From: Typhlomys cinereus
Taxonomy: Eukaryota > Chordata > Mammalia > Rodentia > Platacanthomyidae
Reading direction: 5' to 3'
Length of the DNA stretch: 64,000 nucleotides
Assembly: GCA_023101885.1 (NCBI GenBank)
Contig: JALPQD010000004.1
Location: forward strand, 14,963,688 to 15,027,687
Shown: positions 23,220-36,525 of the stretch, one piece after another
Position numbering within the stretch: position 1 is the first letter of the stretch
Layout: each line of letters starts with the position of its first letter
The notes under the pieces: model-generated
Told to the model about the DNA's origin: nothing
The model's input: only the letters and a program-made list of their open reading frames with translations
Database searches by the model: none
Program-made: the position numbers and the translations under genes

Positions 23220-24480
23220 TCAGTATCATCCTGCACCATAGTCTATATATTCACCTGCTTTTGAAGAAATTAACTTCCAAATGTAGTGTTCATTAGGAAT
23301 TTTTGTTTCTACCATGTAGTCATATTCTGTAATGCCTTAGTAGCTTCCCAGTTGCAAACCATTATGTTTTTAGCCCAATTCTTTTAATGGATTCTTGGAT
23401 TTCCATTAGGAACTTTAAACACATGAATTTTTATAATTGTGTTTAGTTTGATAGTGGTTGAATATTTCCCTATCTGTTGTGTTAATGGCTTTAAGATTGA
23501 TTCCACAGTAATCAGAAAGCATACTTTAGGGTATCAATAGATTCCTATATGGTATTAGGAATTGTCTTTGTTGGCTCATAATACAAACATATTGAGAATA
23601 ATGTCAAAAATATATAGAAATCAAAAGGTTCATGTTAGCTGATAAGATTATTGAGTTATTTGTCTTTAATGGTTGTTACTTTAGTTTTTCTGGAAGTCAT
23701 GAAAACAGATATTGAAATGTCCAATGATATATTCCATTTCCATCTAAACTCTATTAGCTGTTACTTCATACATTTTGTAGCCCTGTTGATTGATGCATGA
23801 AGCTTTAATGTTTCTATGACCTCCTTGTGAATTGACCCATTTGTCAATGGACAATATTTTTATAGGTATATTACAACATTGTTTGCTCTGACATACATTA
23901 TTAGGTAACAAAATAATAGTTTCTGATTTTATTGGTGATTAATATTTGCAAAGCACAACTTTTCCAGTCAATCTAAGAATGCTATTATATTTGAAATGAT
24001 TTTCTTATAGAGAATGTATTTGTGAGTCATTCTGTTTTTACTGTTGTAAAAACTATTGCAATACCTGTATATCAATCATAGTTTTTCGAGTTAATTAGCT
24101 AGTTTAGTTAGTTTCCAATTTTAGCCCATTTTGATTTACTTTTACTTGTACTTTTATTGTCTTTTTAGAACAACTTAAGCACTCCAATTCACTTACATTG
24201 CAAGACACTTTGTCTTCTGGCCAAGATCTTAAATTTTAAAACTTTGGGGAAATATTCCCCAATGGAAAAACTCTGACTAGTTTAATAGTTTACATATTTG
24301 ATTTTTCATCAAGGATTTTCATAATTATTTCCACCTATACACTTCCATTTTCTGCTATAACACTTATTCTAGGTTCTGTTGTTCATTACAGGATTATGAG
24401 TCTTTTAAACTCTTACATGGTAATAAAGCAATGTGTTTAACAAACTATAATCATAATTCTTAATTAATTTCAGCATCAAA
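23220..24480 (-). mobile_element. ancient LINE-1 ORF2 remnant
   Basis: The plus strand reads like antisense ORF2 of an old mammalian L1: 'catgttagctgataagatta', 'attgaaatgtccaatgat', 'cttcatacattttgtag' and 'tgtgaattgacccatttgtc' occur in the expected order. It is highly diverged with no frame. A possible related piece lies at 24660-24850. Confidence 0.6.
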
Positions 24481-26375
24481 TTCAAATTCTCTGAGGCATA
24501 CTTTTGAGGTTTTTTTTTTTTTTTTTGGTTAAAGCAGGTCTCTGTACATGCCACTGGAAGATTGTCTTAATTGTACCTTTGATATGTGAACACTCTGTCA
24601 ACATATATGGAATTATGCTTTTGCCAGAAAATATAGATAGAAATGGAGCTGTGAGAGATTTTACCAGGTGATATTAATTGGTTTGTCACCTTTTATTCAT
24701 GCTATTGATGTGGTATGATCAATTACCTGGATTCCTTTTGCTAACCATGATATGCTATATCATACAATTTTGATCATGAAGGAAACTATCTTGTTTCACA
24801 AAAATTTTTGGTCAGTTTTGTTACAGTTATGAGATTATGACATTAAGACATATACCAATAAAAGTGTTTAATAGTTTAGCTATATTTCAGTACAATAAAT
24901 GATATATAATTATAATATTTGTTCAAATTTAAATTCTGTTCCCTTTGGATATTATGGAATAAAGCTAAGGAACAACCCTAGGAAAACCAAGGTCTATATT
25001 GATGAAGAATAGCTTAAAATTTAATTTGTTTGAAATACAAATATCAGTCCATTAAAGGGTAATTAAATGCACAGTTCTAAAAACAAGTTAACATATTCTA
25101 TATACCTTGAATATTTCTGTAGAATGAATTTTAAATAAAAGAAACATAAGTAGCTTCTAAATTTATCTAAATACATTTTTAACTTTCAGTTGCAAACATG
25201 AAGTTTGCTTATTCATTCATTCATCTTATATTATGAAAATATTTCTAATAAATCTGTTTGAGGTTTTGGCTATCTATTCTTCATTATAGTTCACAAAATA
25301 GACTGCATATTAAATAAATATTCACTGAAATGAATGTGTGGTTCTTATGACAGCTCTGGTGTGGTTAATGTTAATCTTAAATCTCTATATTATATTTGAC
25401 TACAAAATCACTGAAATACATGGTTAGAAGGGAAGAGAATACTGGGATAGTGATTAAGAATGTGAATAAATATAAAAGCATAATCTAGGAGATATTTTAA
25501 TTTTTCATTTTATCTATTAATTTCTACCATATTAACAAAACACTACACAATGCATTACAATAAATGTTGAAAACAAACTTGATGGATGAAAATTTTGGAG
25601 GGGTTAGACATATTACAGAGTTTTAAAGGACATTCAGCTTCAGGAGTCTAGAGTTTATGAAAAAGTTAGAAAATAAATTGAGCTAAAAAATTCAATAATG
25701 TCTCTAATGGAAGAATAAAGCTAAACATGGAGAATCACCTAAAATGGTGGAGGTAGAGGAAGTAAGCAGTAAAGGCCCCTGTATATAGGGGACTTGATAT
25801 ATATAATATATATTATATATATCAAATGGATAAAGACTTGAAACCATCACATGCATGATTCGTAGAGGGAAATTTCTAAGTGCTACTTGACCTAACTAAA
25901 AGCATGGAGGTGATATAATGGTTTATTTTCACAGGAATATAATTTTGTTATTGGTAGTGACGTATCTATATTTAATGTCATGATAGAAATGAGAATAAGA
26001 CTGAGAAAATTATTTTCAATAAGTATGAGTGATTTGACATGTTTTTAAAATTCATGGTTTCAGGATAGATAAAAATATTATTGAGCTTTTTAAAAATTAA
26101 GAAATTTCAGTCATCTCAAACCGATACATTTTTATTCTTTTGAATTTGAGGAAAACTGAGTTATTTTAGAAATATATAAATGAACTCACAGTATAAATGG
26201 CAATTACAAAAATATCATCTGGTTCAAGATTTCTACAGTATTTATTTTTACAAAGCAGTTGGCAAGTACTGATCTGGTGACAGAGGAGTTCATCAGAACA
26301 ATGAAGAAAACACACAACTATCTTAGCGTTGAAGATGAAGAATGAAATCATGAACTAAGCTGGGAAATATCTACA
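24481..26375. other. unassigned AT-rich sequence
   Basis: It includes an 18-base-scale poly(T) run near 24511 and a perfect AT-rich palindrome at 25794-25825. No gene is seen. Confidence 0.4.
25794..25825. repeat. perfect 32-bp AT palindrome
   Basis: The sequence equals its own reverse complement over 32 bp, starting TTGATATATA and centred on TATA repeats. Confidence 0.9.
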
Positions 26376-26379
26376 GGAC

Positions 26380-26540
26380 AAAGGCCAGTGAACAGATTAT
26401 TCAGTATAGTTCCCCAGCATTTCAACTCATTGGAAGTTACCTGATACTTCTCACTTGTAGAGATGAAAGACGTTGCATTGATGTTGTTTAAGCCATTGAG
26501 TTTATGATAATTTATCACAACAGTAATGGAAAATTAATAT
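26380..26540 (+). mobile_element. MLT1-like MaLR LTR 3' fragment
   Basis: 'tttaagccattgagtttatg' followed by 'ataatttatcacaacagtaa' is the typical end of an old mammalian MaLR LTR. The 5' part is missing or too diverged. Confidence 0.5.
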
Positions 26541-27441
26541 GAGAATTAAATTCTCTATTAGATTATTCTAGTTTGAATCATATTCTAGCTATTAATTAAA
26601 TATCCTAATAATATATCTAAGCCCTGATTTTACAACATACCTCATATTGTATAAGCCATATCTAAATATAGGTATGGCTCCATATAATTTTTAATAAATT
26701 CTATTAAATTAATAAATACTCACATACACGTAAAGACTGTCAGAATATCAGAGTATGTAACAAACTTAGTACCTGTATTATGTACTATGTAATCTTACCA
26801 TAATTTAAGTTTTACTAAGACAGAACTGTATTGTTTCATGAATAATTTATTCACAGTCTGCAGAAAACCAACAACTAAGGGGTAAAAATCTTAATATGTG
26901 GACATATTTATGTACTGAATGTTAAATTTCCTATGATGGGCAATGTTTGCTGCTAACATAATTTATTCATATTCCATATATGATAATTAGTTATTGTGTT
27001 TTGAAAGTATATTAAGTGTCCTTAAATTAGGAACTATTGACTTTCCACAGTTCACATTTGACACTATTATGCGAACAATATACTAACAAGTGTAATATTA
27101 GTTGACAATAAATGCTATGAAGAACAATGCTGCATACAGGAGGGCAAGAAAATGGCAAAGTTGAAATGTTAAAAGCAATTGTTGGAAAAGGCCTTTTAGA
27201 GGTGATCTGTTGAGAGTGATTGAACTTTGCCCCAAGAAGGTAGTTTACCACAGGTCCAAGACAGGCTGTATGCAATGTACATGCTGCATGGCTATTATAA
27301 ATATAATTAAATCAGATCTTTGAACTTCAGAACATAAACCCTGCCTCTTGCAACACTTGTATTTAAGCTCTAACTGAGAAGGATGAGGTAGAATGTTTTA
27401 GGAATATCTAAAGTGCTTCTATCAATGTTTTGTTACTGACA
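26541..27441. other. unassigned AT-rich sequence
   Basis: No recognisable feature. Confidence 0.4.
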
Positions 27442-27461
27442 AAACTAAATACCTTCCTCCT

Positions 27462-28420
27462 GGGGCCCCACCAGAAACAAGGAGAGAGGGGATTATGCTA
27501 CAGCAGAGAAAATAGGCCACCATCAAGGACTGTAAGTAAGTAATGAGACATCTGGTTTGATGTGTCATTGTGTCTGATGGGGTGTGATCTCACCAGAAAG
27601 AGAGGGCATAGAGTCTGGCAGATAGAATGTAACCATTCTGCAAATAGGAGACTGACCCCCCTCCCCCCACAGCAGTCTCCTACTCTTATTCCATCTACCT
27701 TTGAATCTACTTATAATAAGACTCTATTTTAACAGCCTTTTATTTCTGGCCAGGGGGTGATATCCAATACCCATCAGGATGGAGCCAAGGGCAGTGCAGG
27801 AGCAGCAAAACTGAAAAAAAAATCAACAAACCATAATTTGGAAATTCAGAGACTCTATATCAACCACCTGGAACCAGGCCAGCCGAATCTCTCACCATCC
27901 TAAAGCTCAAGGAAATTTGCAGAAGAGGGGGCAGTAAGATTGTAAGAGCCTAAAGAAGAGGAGGAGCAACGATATGCAAAATACTACACACAAGTTAGGG
28001 CCGAAGTAATCATAATAGGACTTTGCATGATCTGCGCATTTACTAACATATCATTGAACCCCCAAAGTCTAGCATGGATCACAGGCCCTAGGATTCTCAG
28101 AGGCAAGGGATTAACAGCCACAATACTGTTCCTATACTAAAGGGGAACACAAAAAAGAGCTTTAGGCAATGGCACTGAATCCTTACACTTCATCAGCGAA
28201 GAGGACCCAGAGGGAAGTTTGACATGCATACTAAAGGATGTTCCGGGAATGGGGGGGGGAAGCACTGGGAGAAAGGGAGGGAAGGGGGGAAAGAAAAGGG
28301 AAAATTGGGGGACAGGGTAAAAAAAAAAAAAGAAAAGGGAAAATTGGTGAGGAAGGGGAATGGGGTACTTATGAACTTTGTATGAGTGGAAGAAATAAAG
28401 AAAGAAAGAAAAAATTAAAC
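27462..28420 (+). mobile_element. 5'-truncated LINE-1 (3' UTR only)
   Basis: This holds most of the younger L1 3' UTR, from 'ccaccagaaacaaggagaga' through 'gtgcaggagcagcaaaact', the G-rich tract (28245-28310) and an interrupted A-rich tail. Flanking 20-mers at 27442-27461 and 28421-28440 match at about 16 positions and look like an eroded TSD. Confidence 0.87.
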
Positions 28421-28440
28421 ATACTAAATATTTTTCTCCT

Positions 28441-29200
28441 CTTATAATTAAGATCCTAATCACACATAATATTATCTACACCACACTCACACGCACACAC
28501 GTATATTATATCTTCTGCCACTGCTAGAATTAACACTTCTTTAATCAGTCACTTCAGTGGTTAAGTTTCTTATCTCCTAATAAAGCTCATATTGTTAGCT
28601 GAGATGTACCTGCCTATTGAATATCATTTTTAAATTTAGCATTTATTGGTCCTTTTATTATATTCTCATTTCTAGTTTTAGAGAGTATTATGTTATAAAA
28701 TGAGATAATATTATACATACATATTTATATATATAATCCTTTAATATATTATATTTCATGACTCATACTGGAAAAACAGCAAATGAATGAGAAAAAAAAA
28801 CAAGCAAATATAAATCTTCTTTCAGACAAATAAAATATTCAGATGGAAATGCCAAATTACCCCCTCTATGAAATGTGGATAAAGCAAAATGGAAGATATA
28901 TAACAAAAACACATTCTTCAAAATAAAAGCAGTAGAATAACATTCGCCAGTAGCCAGCCTCATGCAAAGCTAGCAAAGAAAGTGAGTAATATATGGTACA
29001 TCAAAAATTAGTAAGTTTAATGAATTGTATGGTCATATAAGTTAAGTAAATTGAGCAGATATCTAAGAACAATAAATACACAAGTCAATAAAGTGAACAA
29101 ATCAAAAGAAAACATAACAAACAATATAAAGCCTTTCTAGATGAAGAGTACACACCAAAATCCTTACTTTTCTACTTTTCCCAGTATTTGAACTTATGTA
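28441..29200. other. unassigned AT-rich sequence
   Basis: No recognisable feature beyond a short CA tract near 28487-28500. Confidence 0.4.
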
Positions 29201-29214
29201 TTTATTATTACTAT

Positions 29215-29440
29215 GGCCATATGTTTGTGAGTGTGCATAAATGTGTGCATGTTGGTATGTGAATGTCCAGGCATGTGTAAGCATGCGTTGCACAATATAC
29301 ATGTGAGATCAAAGTAAAAAACTTTTGTAGTTGGTTCTCTCTTCCCTCTTTAACTCAGTTCCAGATATCAAACTCATATGGTCAAGATTGCATGACAAGT
29401 GATTTCACTGGGTGAACCATCTCATTGGTCACAATTCAAT
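29215..29440 (-). mobile_element. B3/B4-like SINE, reverse strand
   Basis: The antisense order TG-rich stretch, 'gtagttggttctctcttcc', 'agatatcaaactcatatgg' and 'gggtgaaccatctcattgg' matches a decayed rodent B3/B4-type SINE. Confidence 0.6.
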
Positions 29441-31460
29441 GAATAAGTAGTAACAAAACTTTGGAAACGGTTACAAAAATTAGGATAAGCTATAGTACAT
29501 TCTGAATCACTTTATGAGGCAACTATTAACTTCTCCACTCCCCTCCCTCAAAGACAAAGGCACATACCTTAATAATAAAGATTCGCATATATTAGTAAAT
29601 CAGGGGCAATCAAGGACAAGAAAACATGAATATATTCTATGACAATGGAAAAATGCACTTAGTTGTTGAAATGGTGGAAGAAATTTAGATGAAAACTCAT
29701 ATTTAAAAGTTGGAAATATTGTATTCATTCAGAAAAAGAGCCTTCTGTTCATTGATCCCTTATCTCTAAAGGAATCAAAAAAGTGATCATAAATTAAGAT
29801 GAAAATTACAGTAAAATCCACAATAGTGCAGAAATATAATTTGGGCAATGTATGCAGCCATTTTTCACAAAAATTCATGTTGGAAAGTAAAGGAATACAC
29901 TTTATCTAAGAAAATGACCTGTTTCTAAATTAAAGTGAATATTGTGCTTTAGTGGAAAGAGATGCAAACTTTCACAAGATTCATGAAAACATTATGATAT
30001 CTAATACTATTTATCATCACTGTATCAAAGCAAGAAATAAGCAGATGAAATATGAACTCTCTAGAGATTAAAATGATAGATAGATCAAACAAATTTACAT
30101 GTGATACATTTTAACTGATTTTAAAAAATGTTGGTTGTTTGTAGTATGAGGGGGTGATCATGATAGAAATCAAGCTGAAGTGGGATGAAGGATGGTCATA
30201 CCTATGAAAGAGAGATATGAGTCTTCTCTGTTGGTTCCTCTGAACTGACATCTCATGGTTCTGCTTACACAAATTGGAGGAAGGGACAGGGTCTTGAGCT
30301 TCTGTGTCAGCAGCAGAATGATGCCTCTGTCTTGATGCTTAGGACAGAGGCCAGTATGAGGGAATAGGTAGGTATTAAACATGTGGAACACTTCTATTTT
30401 CTCCGTTTTTTCTCACAAAACATGGAATATATTTGAATGAATATGTAACACAGATAGGCAATTTTGCTAATAGTTATGTGAGTTTAAGTATAAAGTAAGT
30501 GCAAATCAAAATATTTTGGTTTTTATTCATGTCTCCATGACTTTATTTAAAATATCCTAGAATTAGAAGTTTTAGCTAAGGAATGAAGAAACAACAGGAC
30601 ACACAAGTTGACTGGAAAATGGTATATTATACCATGTTAATTTTCATCATAGAACTATAATACATCCGGGCAGATCAACTCCTACATATGTGTCTGAATA
30701 AACTGTAAATAGGTTTCAAATAAAAGTTTGTGTACAAATAATTATTATTTTATGACTATCACTAGGGAAGCATTTGCAAACAGTAAGCAAAGAACAAAAA
30801 CTTCCATCAACATGAATATTTTAATAAAATAGAACAGTTTTAGGTATAATATTCCTAGCTTATCACATTGTATGATGATCCATTTTACACCATGCTTGAA
30901 CTTCAAACCTATGGAAATTAAAAGAAATAAATGAAAAAGACCAATAGAGCATGTTTTCACTTTTGTGAAGTAATCAAAGTAAAGAAATAAACATAGAAAG
31001 AAAGGAATGTGTCCTTTTTTAATGTTACAGTAGGGTATGTGAAAGGAGAGATTCTTAATATTTTTGGTACTTAGCATAAGAATGTTGAATTTTTTAAAAA
31101 ATTCAGTTTTGGTGATGTGTGCATAAGTAAGAATGAATGAAAACAACTGAAATGTATATTTCAAGTATGTTAACTTTTGCTAGTTTAATTGTAACTTACT
31201 ACAGTATTTTGAACAAAATCACCATGAATATGCGTTACATTATGTAAACTTTTTTAGCACTTCTGTTAGCTCACTCTCCTAAGATTTCATTATTCTACCA
31301 AGTTTTACTTTTAATAAATATTATATCTTTCTCCTCTATGAGATTATTATAAATAAGGGGTTTTTATTTGTTCTCTGTATTTTTATTTCAACTTCTGTAC
31401 ATGAAACATACAAAAATTGAAAAAGTAGTATACATACTATTTAAATTAAAATTATATTTA
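29441..31460. other. unassigned AT-rich sequence
   Basis: No gene is recognised. The reverse-strand 139-codon frame at 30745-31164 is AT-driven (rich in Phe, Ile, Leu, Lys), shows no known motif and has no supporting context. Confidence 0.4.
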
Positions 31461-31464
31461 CTTG

Positions 31465-31640
31465 TTGATTGATTGATGGTACATATATGTGTGAATGTGG
31501 CTGTGTGAATTTAACACTACACATGGGAATATCAGAAGGCAGTTTGCAGGTATGGTTCCTCCTTCAATCTTATAGGTCCAGGAATTGAATTCAAGTCTAC
31601 AAACTCACAAAGAAGCAGTTCTAACCTGTTGAGTAATTTT
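31465..31640 (-). mobile_element. B3/B4-like SINE, reverse strand
   Basis: The antisense pattern 'caggtatggttcctccttc', 'caggaattgaattcaagtc' and 'ctaacctgttgagtaat' is a decayed tRNA-type SINE. Confidence 0.5.
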
Positions 31641-31954
31641 AATAGCACTGCCATAGTATTTCCTGAAAAACTGTTAATACATCATCCCTGCAGTAAAAAT
31701 ACATCAAAAGCCACAATGAATGAACTGGCAACTGTGTGATATTCTAGAATAGTGACACAGATATTTATGTGGGTCTGAAAATTGGTCATTAACAGAGGGA
31801 CATGCAAGCGATTTACATATAGATGGCACATATTTTAGTGAATTGAAAAAGAAATTTGAAGAGATGGAAATGTAAGCATGCACAATGAGGCAATGGTTTG
31901 TATTTTGCATTAAAACATTTTACTTATTTGGGAAATACAGAAGAAGGGAGAGAG

Positions 31955-32100
31955 AAAGAAAGGTAGGGGATGCACATGTGCCTTGTTCATGTAGGTCGAA
32001 TGTAAGAGGATAATTTTCTGGTGCTGGTCTTCTTTCTACCATAAGGGCTCTATAAATTATTCAGATTACAGGCTTTCCATCTTGGTATCCTGGTAAGTTT
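31955..32100 (-). mobile_element. B4-like SINE, reverse strand
   Basis: 'gcacatgtgccttgttcatg', 'taggtcgaatgtaagagg' and 'gctggtcttctttctacca' give the usual antisense B3/B4 layout; the terminal part is decayed. Confidence 0.5.
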
Positions 32101-32883
32101 TCTAAATAAGATTTGAAGTAAGTAGTTTTTCTCCATTAGATAAAAGTTAACAGAACAGCAATAAAAATCGACTTACTGCTTTCTATGCAACAGTATGCAT
32201 GACTGCACTGCACTAGTATCTATCTTAATCTTATTTAGTTTGTGCCAGAAATACCAATACCTTAATGAGGAGTCATGCAATCTACATACCTCTTAAAATA
32301 ATTTACAAATGTTCAGGTCATGTAAAGCTGTTTTCTTGCAAAATCTTACAGTGTACCTTGTTGGAATAGACTAAAGTTCTTAGCTTATCGAACAAAAATG
32401 ATGAATTTTTATGAATAATTTATTTTAGACCCAATTTTCAACCAGAAAATGTTTTGTTTCTAATTTATGAACTTTCCACTTATTAGATATTTCCTGAACC
32501 TAGTGATGCAGCTCTTCATATTCATGTACTCTATAAAACATCTAAATAAATGATCTTTTAGCTTCCCACAAATGCTTATCTAGTGATTCCTTTGGGAATC
32601 CTTGGAAGTCTTACCATAATCCTGTTTTTCTTTTCATCACAAGATCAGAAAACATGAATTAATCTCTTGTTCTTACCTCCATTCTTCCCTCTTAGAAATA
32701 TTTTTTATCCATTTACCATCACATTGCCTACATTTTTTTCTCCTAGCAATATTTTTAATATTGGGTTAATCATTCCTTCCATACTGTTTTTCCATTTCTT
32801 GCTTCAGATATTTCTAATTAAACTCATAGACTTCCAACTGTCAGTGTCTGTGTTGTCTCTTACATTGTACTTGTGGAAAATAA
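32101..32883. other. unassigned AT-rich sequence
   Basis: No recognisable feature. Confidence 0.4.
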
Positions 32884-32893
32884 TTTAAATTCT

Positions 32894-34906
32894 TTTATTT
32901 TATTATTTATGCTCCTACAAAATAGCTACCCTGGTCCCCTCCCTCCCTCCACCCCTTCCCATATCCCCTTGTTCCCTCCCCTTTTTTTCCCTTCATTTTC
33001 CCCCTCCCTCCTTTTCTCCCAGTGCCTCCTCCCCCCATTCCCGGAGCATCCCTTTATGTGTATGTCAAACTTTCCTCTGGGTCCTCCTCTCTGATGAGGT
33101 GTAAGGACTCAGTAGCATTTCCTAGAACTCTTTCTTGTGTTCCCCTTAAGTACAGGAACACTATTGTGACTGTTAATCCCTAGCTTCAATGGATCCTAGT
33201 GCCTTTAGTTCATGCTAAACTTTGAGGGGTCAATAATGTGTTGGTCATTGCGCAGGGCATGCAAAGTCCCATTATGACGGCTTCAGCACTAATTTGTGTG
33301 CAGTGTGTTGCATATTGTTGCTCCTCCCTATATTTAGGCTCTTACAATCTTATCTCATCCTCATCCACAAATTTCCCTGAGCTTCAGGATGAGGAGAGAT
33401 TAGGCTGGTTGATATAGAGTCTCTGATATTCTGAATTATGGTTTGTTGATTTTTTTTTCAGTTTTGCTACTCCTGCAATGCCCTTGGCTCCATCCTGATC
33501 ATTATTGGATGTCACCCCCTGACTAGAGATAAAAAGCTGTTAGAGTCTGTTGCAGTTCTTCTGCATAGTTGCTGATAAATGACCATCACACAGCTTAAGG
33601 GAACAAGGAGTTTACTTTCTTATGACAGTCCGGTTACAGTTCTTAGTCCAGCTTGATGGGAGAGCATGCACCAACACCAGGGCTGAGGGAACTGGCCACA
33701 CCATCACTGCATAATGGCTAAGAGATGGACAATCCTTACTTGCCAGACCAGCATGTCTGGCCAAGTGTACAGAGGGATGCCCACTCTCTCAACCAGCTCT
33801 CTGTGATTTATCCAGGGCCAAATCCCACCCACCATGGGCTGGGTCTTCCCCAGCAGCTAGATAATCTCCTTCAGGTTTGTTCTGAGCTTAACTCAACCAT
33901 AAACTCTCTACAACTGTGCCCAGAGCTCAAACCCTCAACAATCAAGTTGACACCTGTGCCTAACTATGACAGAGTCTTATTATAAGTGTATATTCAAAGG
34001 TAGATGGAAAAAAGTAGGAGACTGCAGTGAGGGGGAGTGAGTCTCCCATTGCAAAATGGTTACTTTCTATCTGCCAGACTATATGCCCTCCCTTTCTGGT
34101 GAGATTATACCCCATCAGTTGCAAATGATCAAGAAGTCTGTGAACTTAGCTAGATGTCTCATTACTTACTTGCAGTCCTTGATAGTGGCCTATTTTCTCT
34201 GCTGTAATATGATCCCCTCTCGCCTTGTTTCTGGTGGGGCCCTCCTTTCACATCCCTCCTGTTTATAATCTTTGCAATTACTGTAGGTATTGCAGAGATT
34301 TATCTTTGAGTGTTTCTAAATGGGTTTGGTACTAGGAGCCACCTATTAGGGAATACACATGGCACTTAATTTTCTGTGTCTGGGATACTTCACTCAATAT
34401 AATTGTTTCTAATTCCATCCATTTTCCAGCAAATTTCATTAATTCATCATTTTTGATGGCTGAGTAGTATTCCATTGTATAAATGTACCACATTTTCCTT
34501 ATCCACTCATCAACTGTTGGACATTTGGGTTGATTCCATGACTTTGCTATTGTAAACAGTGCTGCTATGAACATGGTCGTGCTTGTGCTATCAAGATGAA
34601 TTTTTGCTGTATGGGTGTTATTCCTAAAAGTGGAATAGCAGGGTCCTGTGGCATTTAAATCTTTACCTTCTTTAAGAATCGCCAGATGGCTCACCAGAGT
34701 GGTTGTATGAGCCTTCATTTCCACCAGTGATGTAGGAGATATCCCCTCTCTCTACATCTTCTCCAGCATTTGGTGTTATTTGTATTGTGGATTTTTGCCA
34801 TTCTGACTGGGTGAGATGATATCTCAGGGAGGTTTTGATTTGCATTTCCCTGATGGCTAAGGATGTGGAGCATTTTCTAAGATATTTGTTCAACATTTTA
34901 ATTTTG
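32894..34906 (-). mobile_element. 5'-truncated LINE-1 split by a solo LTR
   Basis: On the minus strand this has the ORF2 C-terminal region (34906 to a stop at 34334-34332), then the 3' UTR with its G-rich tract (32935-33040 as C-rich plus strand) and an A-rich end. The frame from 34724 to the stop is open and contains the typical 'YYSAIKNDEL' near the ORF2 end; upstream the frame is shifted. The 10-bp TSD tttaaattct is exact at 32884-32893 and 34907-34916. The solo LTR at 33548-33971 lies in its 3' UTR. Confidence 0.92.
33548..33971 (-). mobile_element. complete ORR1-like MaLR solo LTR
   Basis: 424 bp with TG and CA ends and an exact 5-bp TSD, gagtc (33543-33547 and 33972-33976). On the minus strand it starts 'tgtcatagttaggcacagg' then 'tgtcaacttga', and ends with 'ccttaagctgtgtgatggtc', the ORR1-type start and end layout. 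The host L1 3' UTR resumes exactly after the duplication. Confidence 0.92.
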
Positions 34907-34916
34907 TTTAAATTCT

Positions 34917-36525
34917 CATAAAATATGCTTTAACAGAGGGTATTTGTTGACTATTTTTGCAAATAATATTTCAAGAATTGGCAGAAGTCCATAGACCGAA
35001 TAAACACAACAAATAAAATAAATTGTGACATAAGTAAAGTACATGAACCACAAGAAAGAAAGTCTCATTATTTCATGTGTAAGAGGGAACTGCCATATGA
35101 AGAAGCAATTTAAATCAGTGGTTCTAGGAGCGGTGACACCCATTAATATACACAAGAACTACTTATGGATAAGGACATGGGAAGGCTTTGTAATTGACAT
35201 TCTGCTCTCTAACCCTCAGGTAGTGTCTGTTCATTGTGTGATCTCAACATTGCCTTGTTTACATCTCAGGAGATGGAGTGAAACTGGCAGCTGAAAGTCT
35301 GCACTAGACAGTTTCAACTGCCATGGCCCCCATATTTCTCATAAGTGGTGCCTTTGTTCCCTGCCACTGAAAAGGTTTGATTAAGTGTAGAAAATTCATT
35401 GCAATGTTTTCTACATGAATATGGATAAGCTTTGGCATAACTGTGTTGAAAAAACATATGTACCCTCCATAGTGGAACCTAACAGGGACTTTCATATGGA
35501 TTGCACCATGCATAAAGATACAGATAGATGCTGATTTCCTTGAGATTTTTTTCTGATTTATTTATTTCAGTTGGAAATACTTCTCTTCTATATTAGTGAT
35601 ATTGTTCTGTAGTTGGTTTTAAGTGTCATCTAGATTTTCTTGTTCATTCAAAATTCATACTTTATGGTAATTTTGTTGTATTGGTTTGTCTATGATTTGT
35701 TTTTAATCATCATCTTTGGTATTTCATTCAGGACTAGAGAACCATTATCTTTCAGTGATTTTTGGAATGTAATGAAGCATATTTGCAACACAATATTTTT
35801 CTTAAATCCATGGATATTATCATCATATGTGCTTTCAAAGACTGCTGGAATGTCTTCCTGTAACTGAATTAAATATAGTTTAATTAAATTAAGAAAATTA
35901 AATTACTCATTACTAGTAATAACTTTAAGCTTTAGAATGCTTTGAATTAGAAAAGAATTTGAATATCTAGCTTAACAGCTCCAGTGTGGTATGAAATTAA
36001 TTAGCATAATACATATCTTATTTCTTTTCAATGCATACATAGATGGAAGACAGAATGAGAATGATAAGAGGCTCTGAAAGCTACTTTTACAATTTATTAA
36101 TTAATACAGATATTTCCATGGTAAGCCACTGAACTGAAACATGATTACTTATTGAAGAAAAATGTTCCATTATATAATTACATTAAATAATGAATCTTGC
36201 AATATCTATAACCATTGTTTTACCAAAGGTCATATAATTTAATGATATTACATAAACCACTGGAAATATTTATACTAATCATAAGAAATTAATTCTTAGT
36301 GTGGCAAATCTACATAGGGGGACAGAGAAAACTTTATAAATTCTATTTTGGCTTATATTTTCCCTATTTTCAAAGCGTAGTGCTATTTTTTTAATCTTAT
36401 TTCTTAAGAGTAAAATTTACAGGACAAATTATCTCCTCTATTTCTTAAACATTGTTATATTTCTTCCTACAATAAACATTTTTAAAATAAGGCATTCAAG
36501 TATATAAAAATCCTTAATTATTTTA
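34917..36525. other. unassigned AT-rich sequence
   Basis: No gene or firm repeat is recognised. Bases 35570-35850 may be old L1 sequence. Confidence 0.4.

Noticed and set aside
30745..31164. 139-codon reverse-strand ORF
   Set aside because: Its composition follows the AT richness, no motif is recognisable, and nothing upstream or downstream supports a gene.
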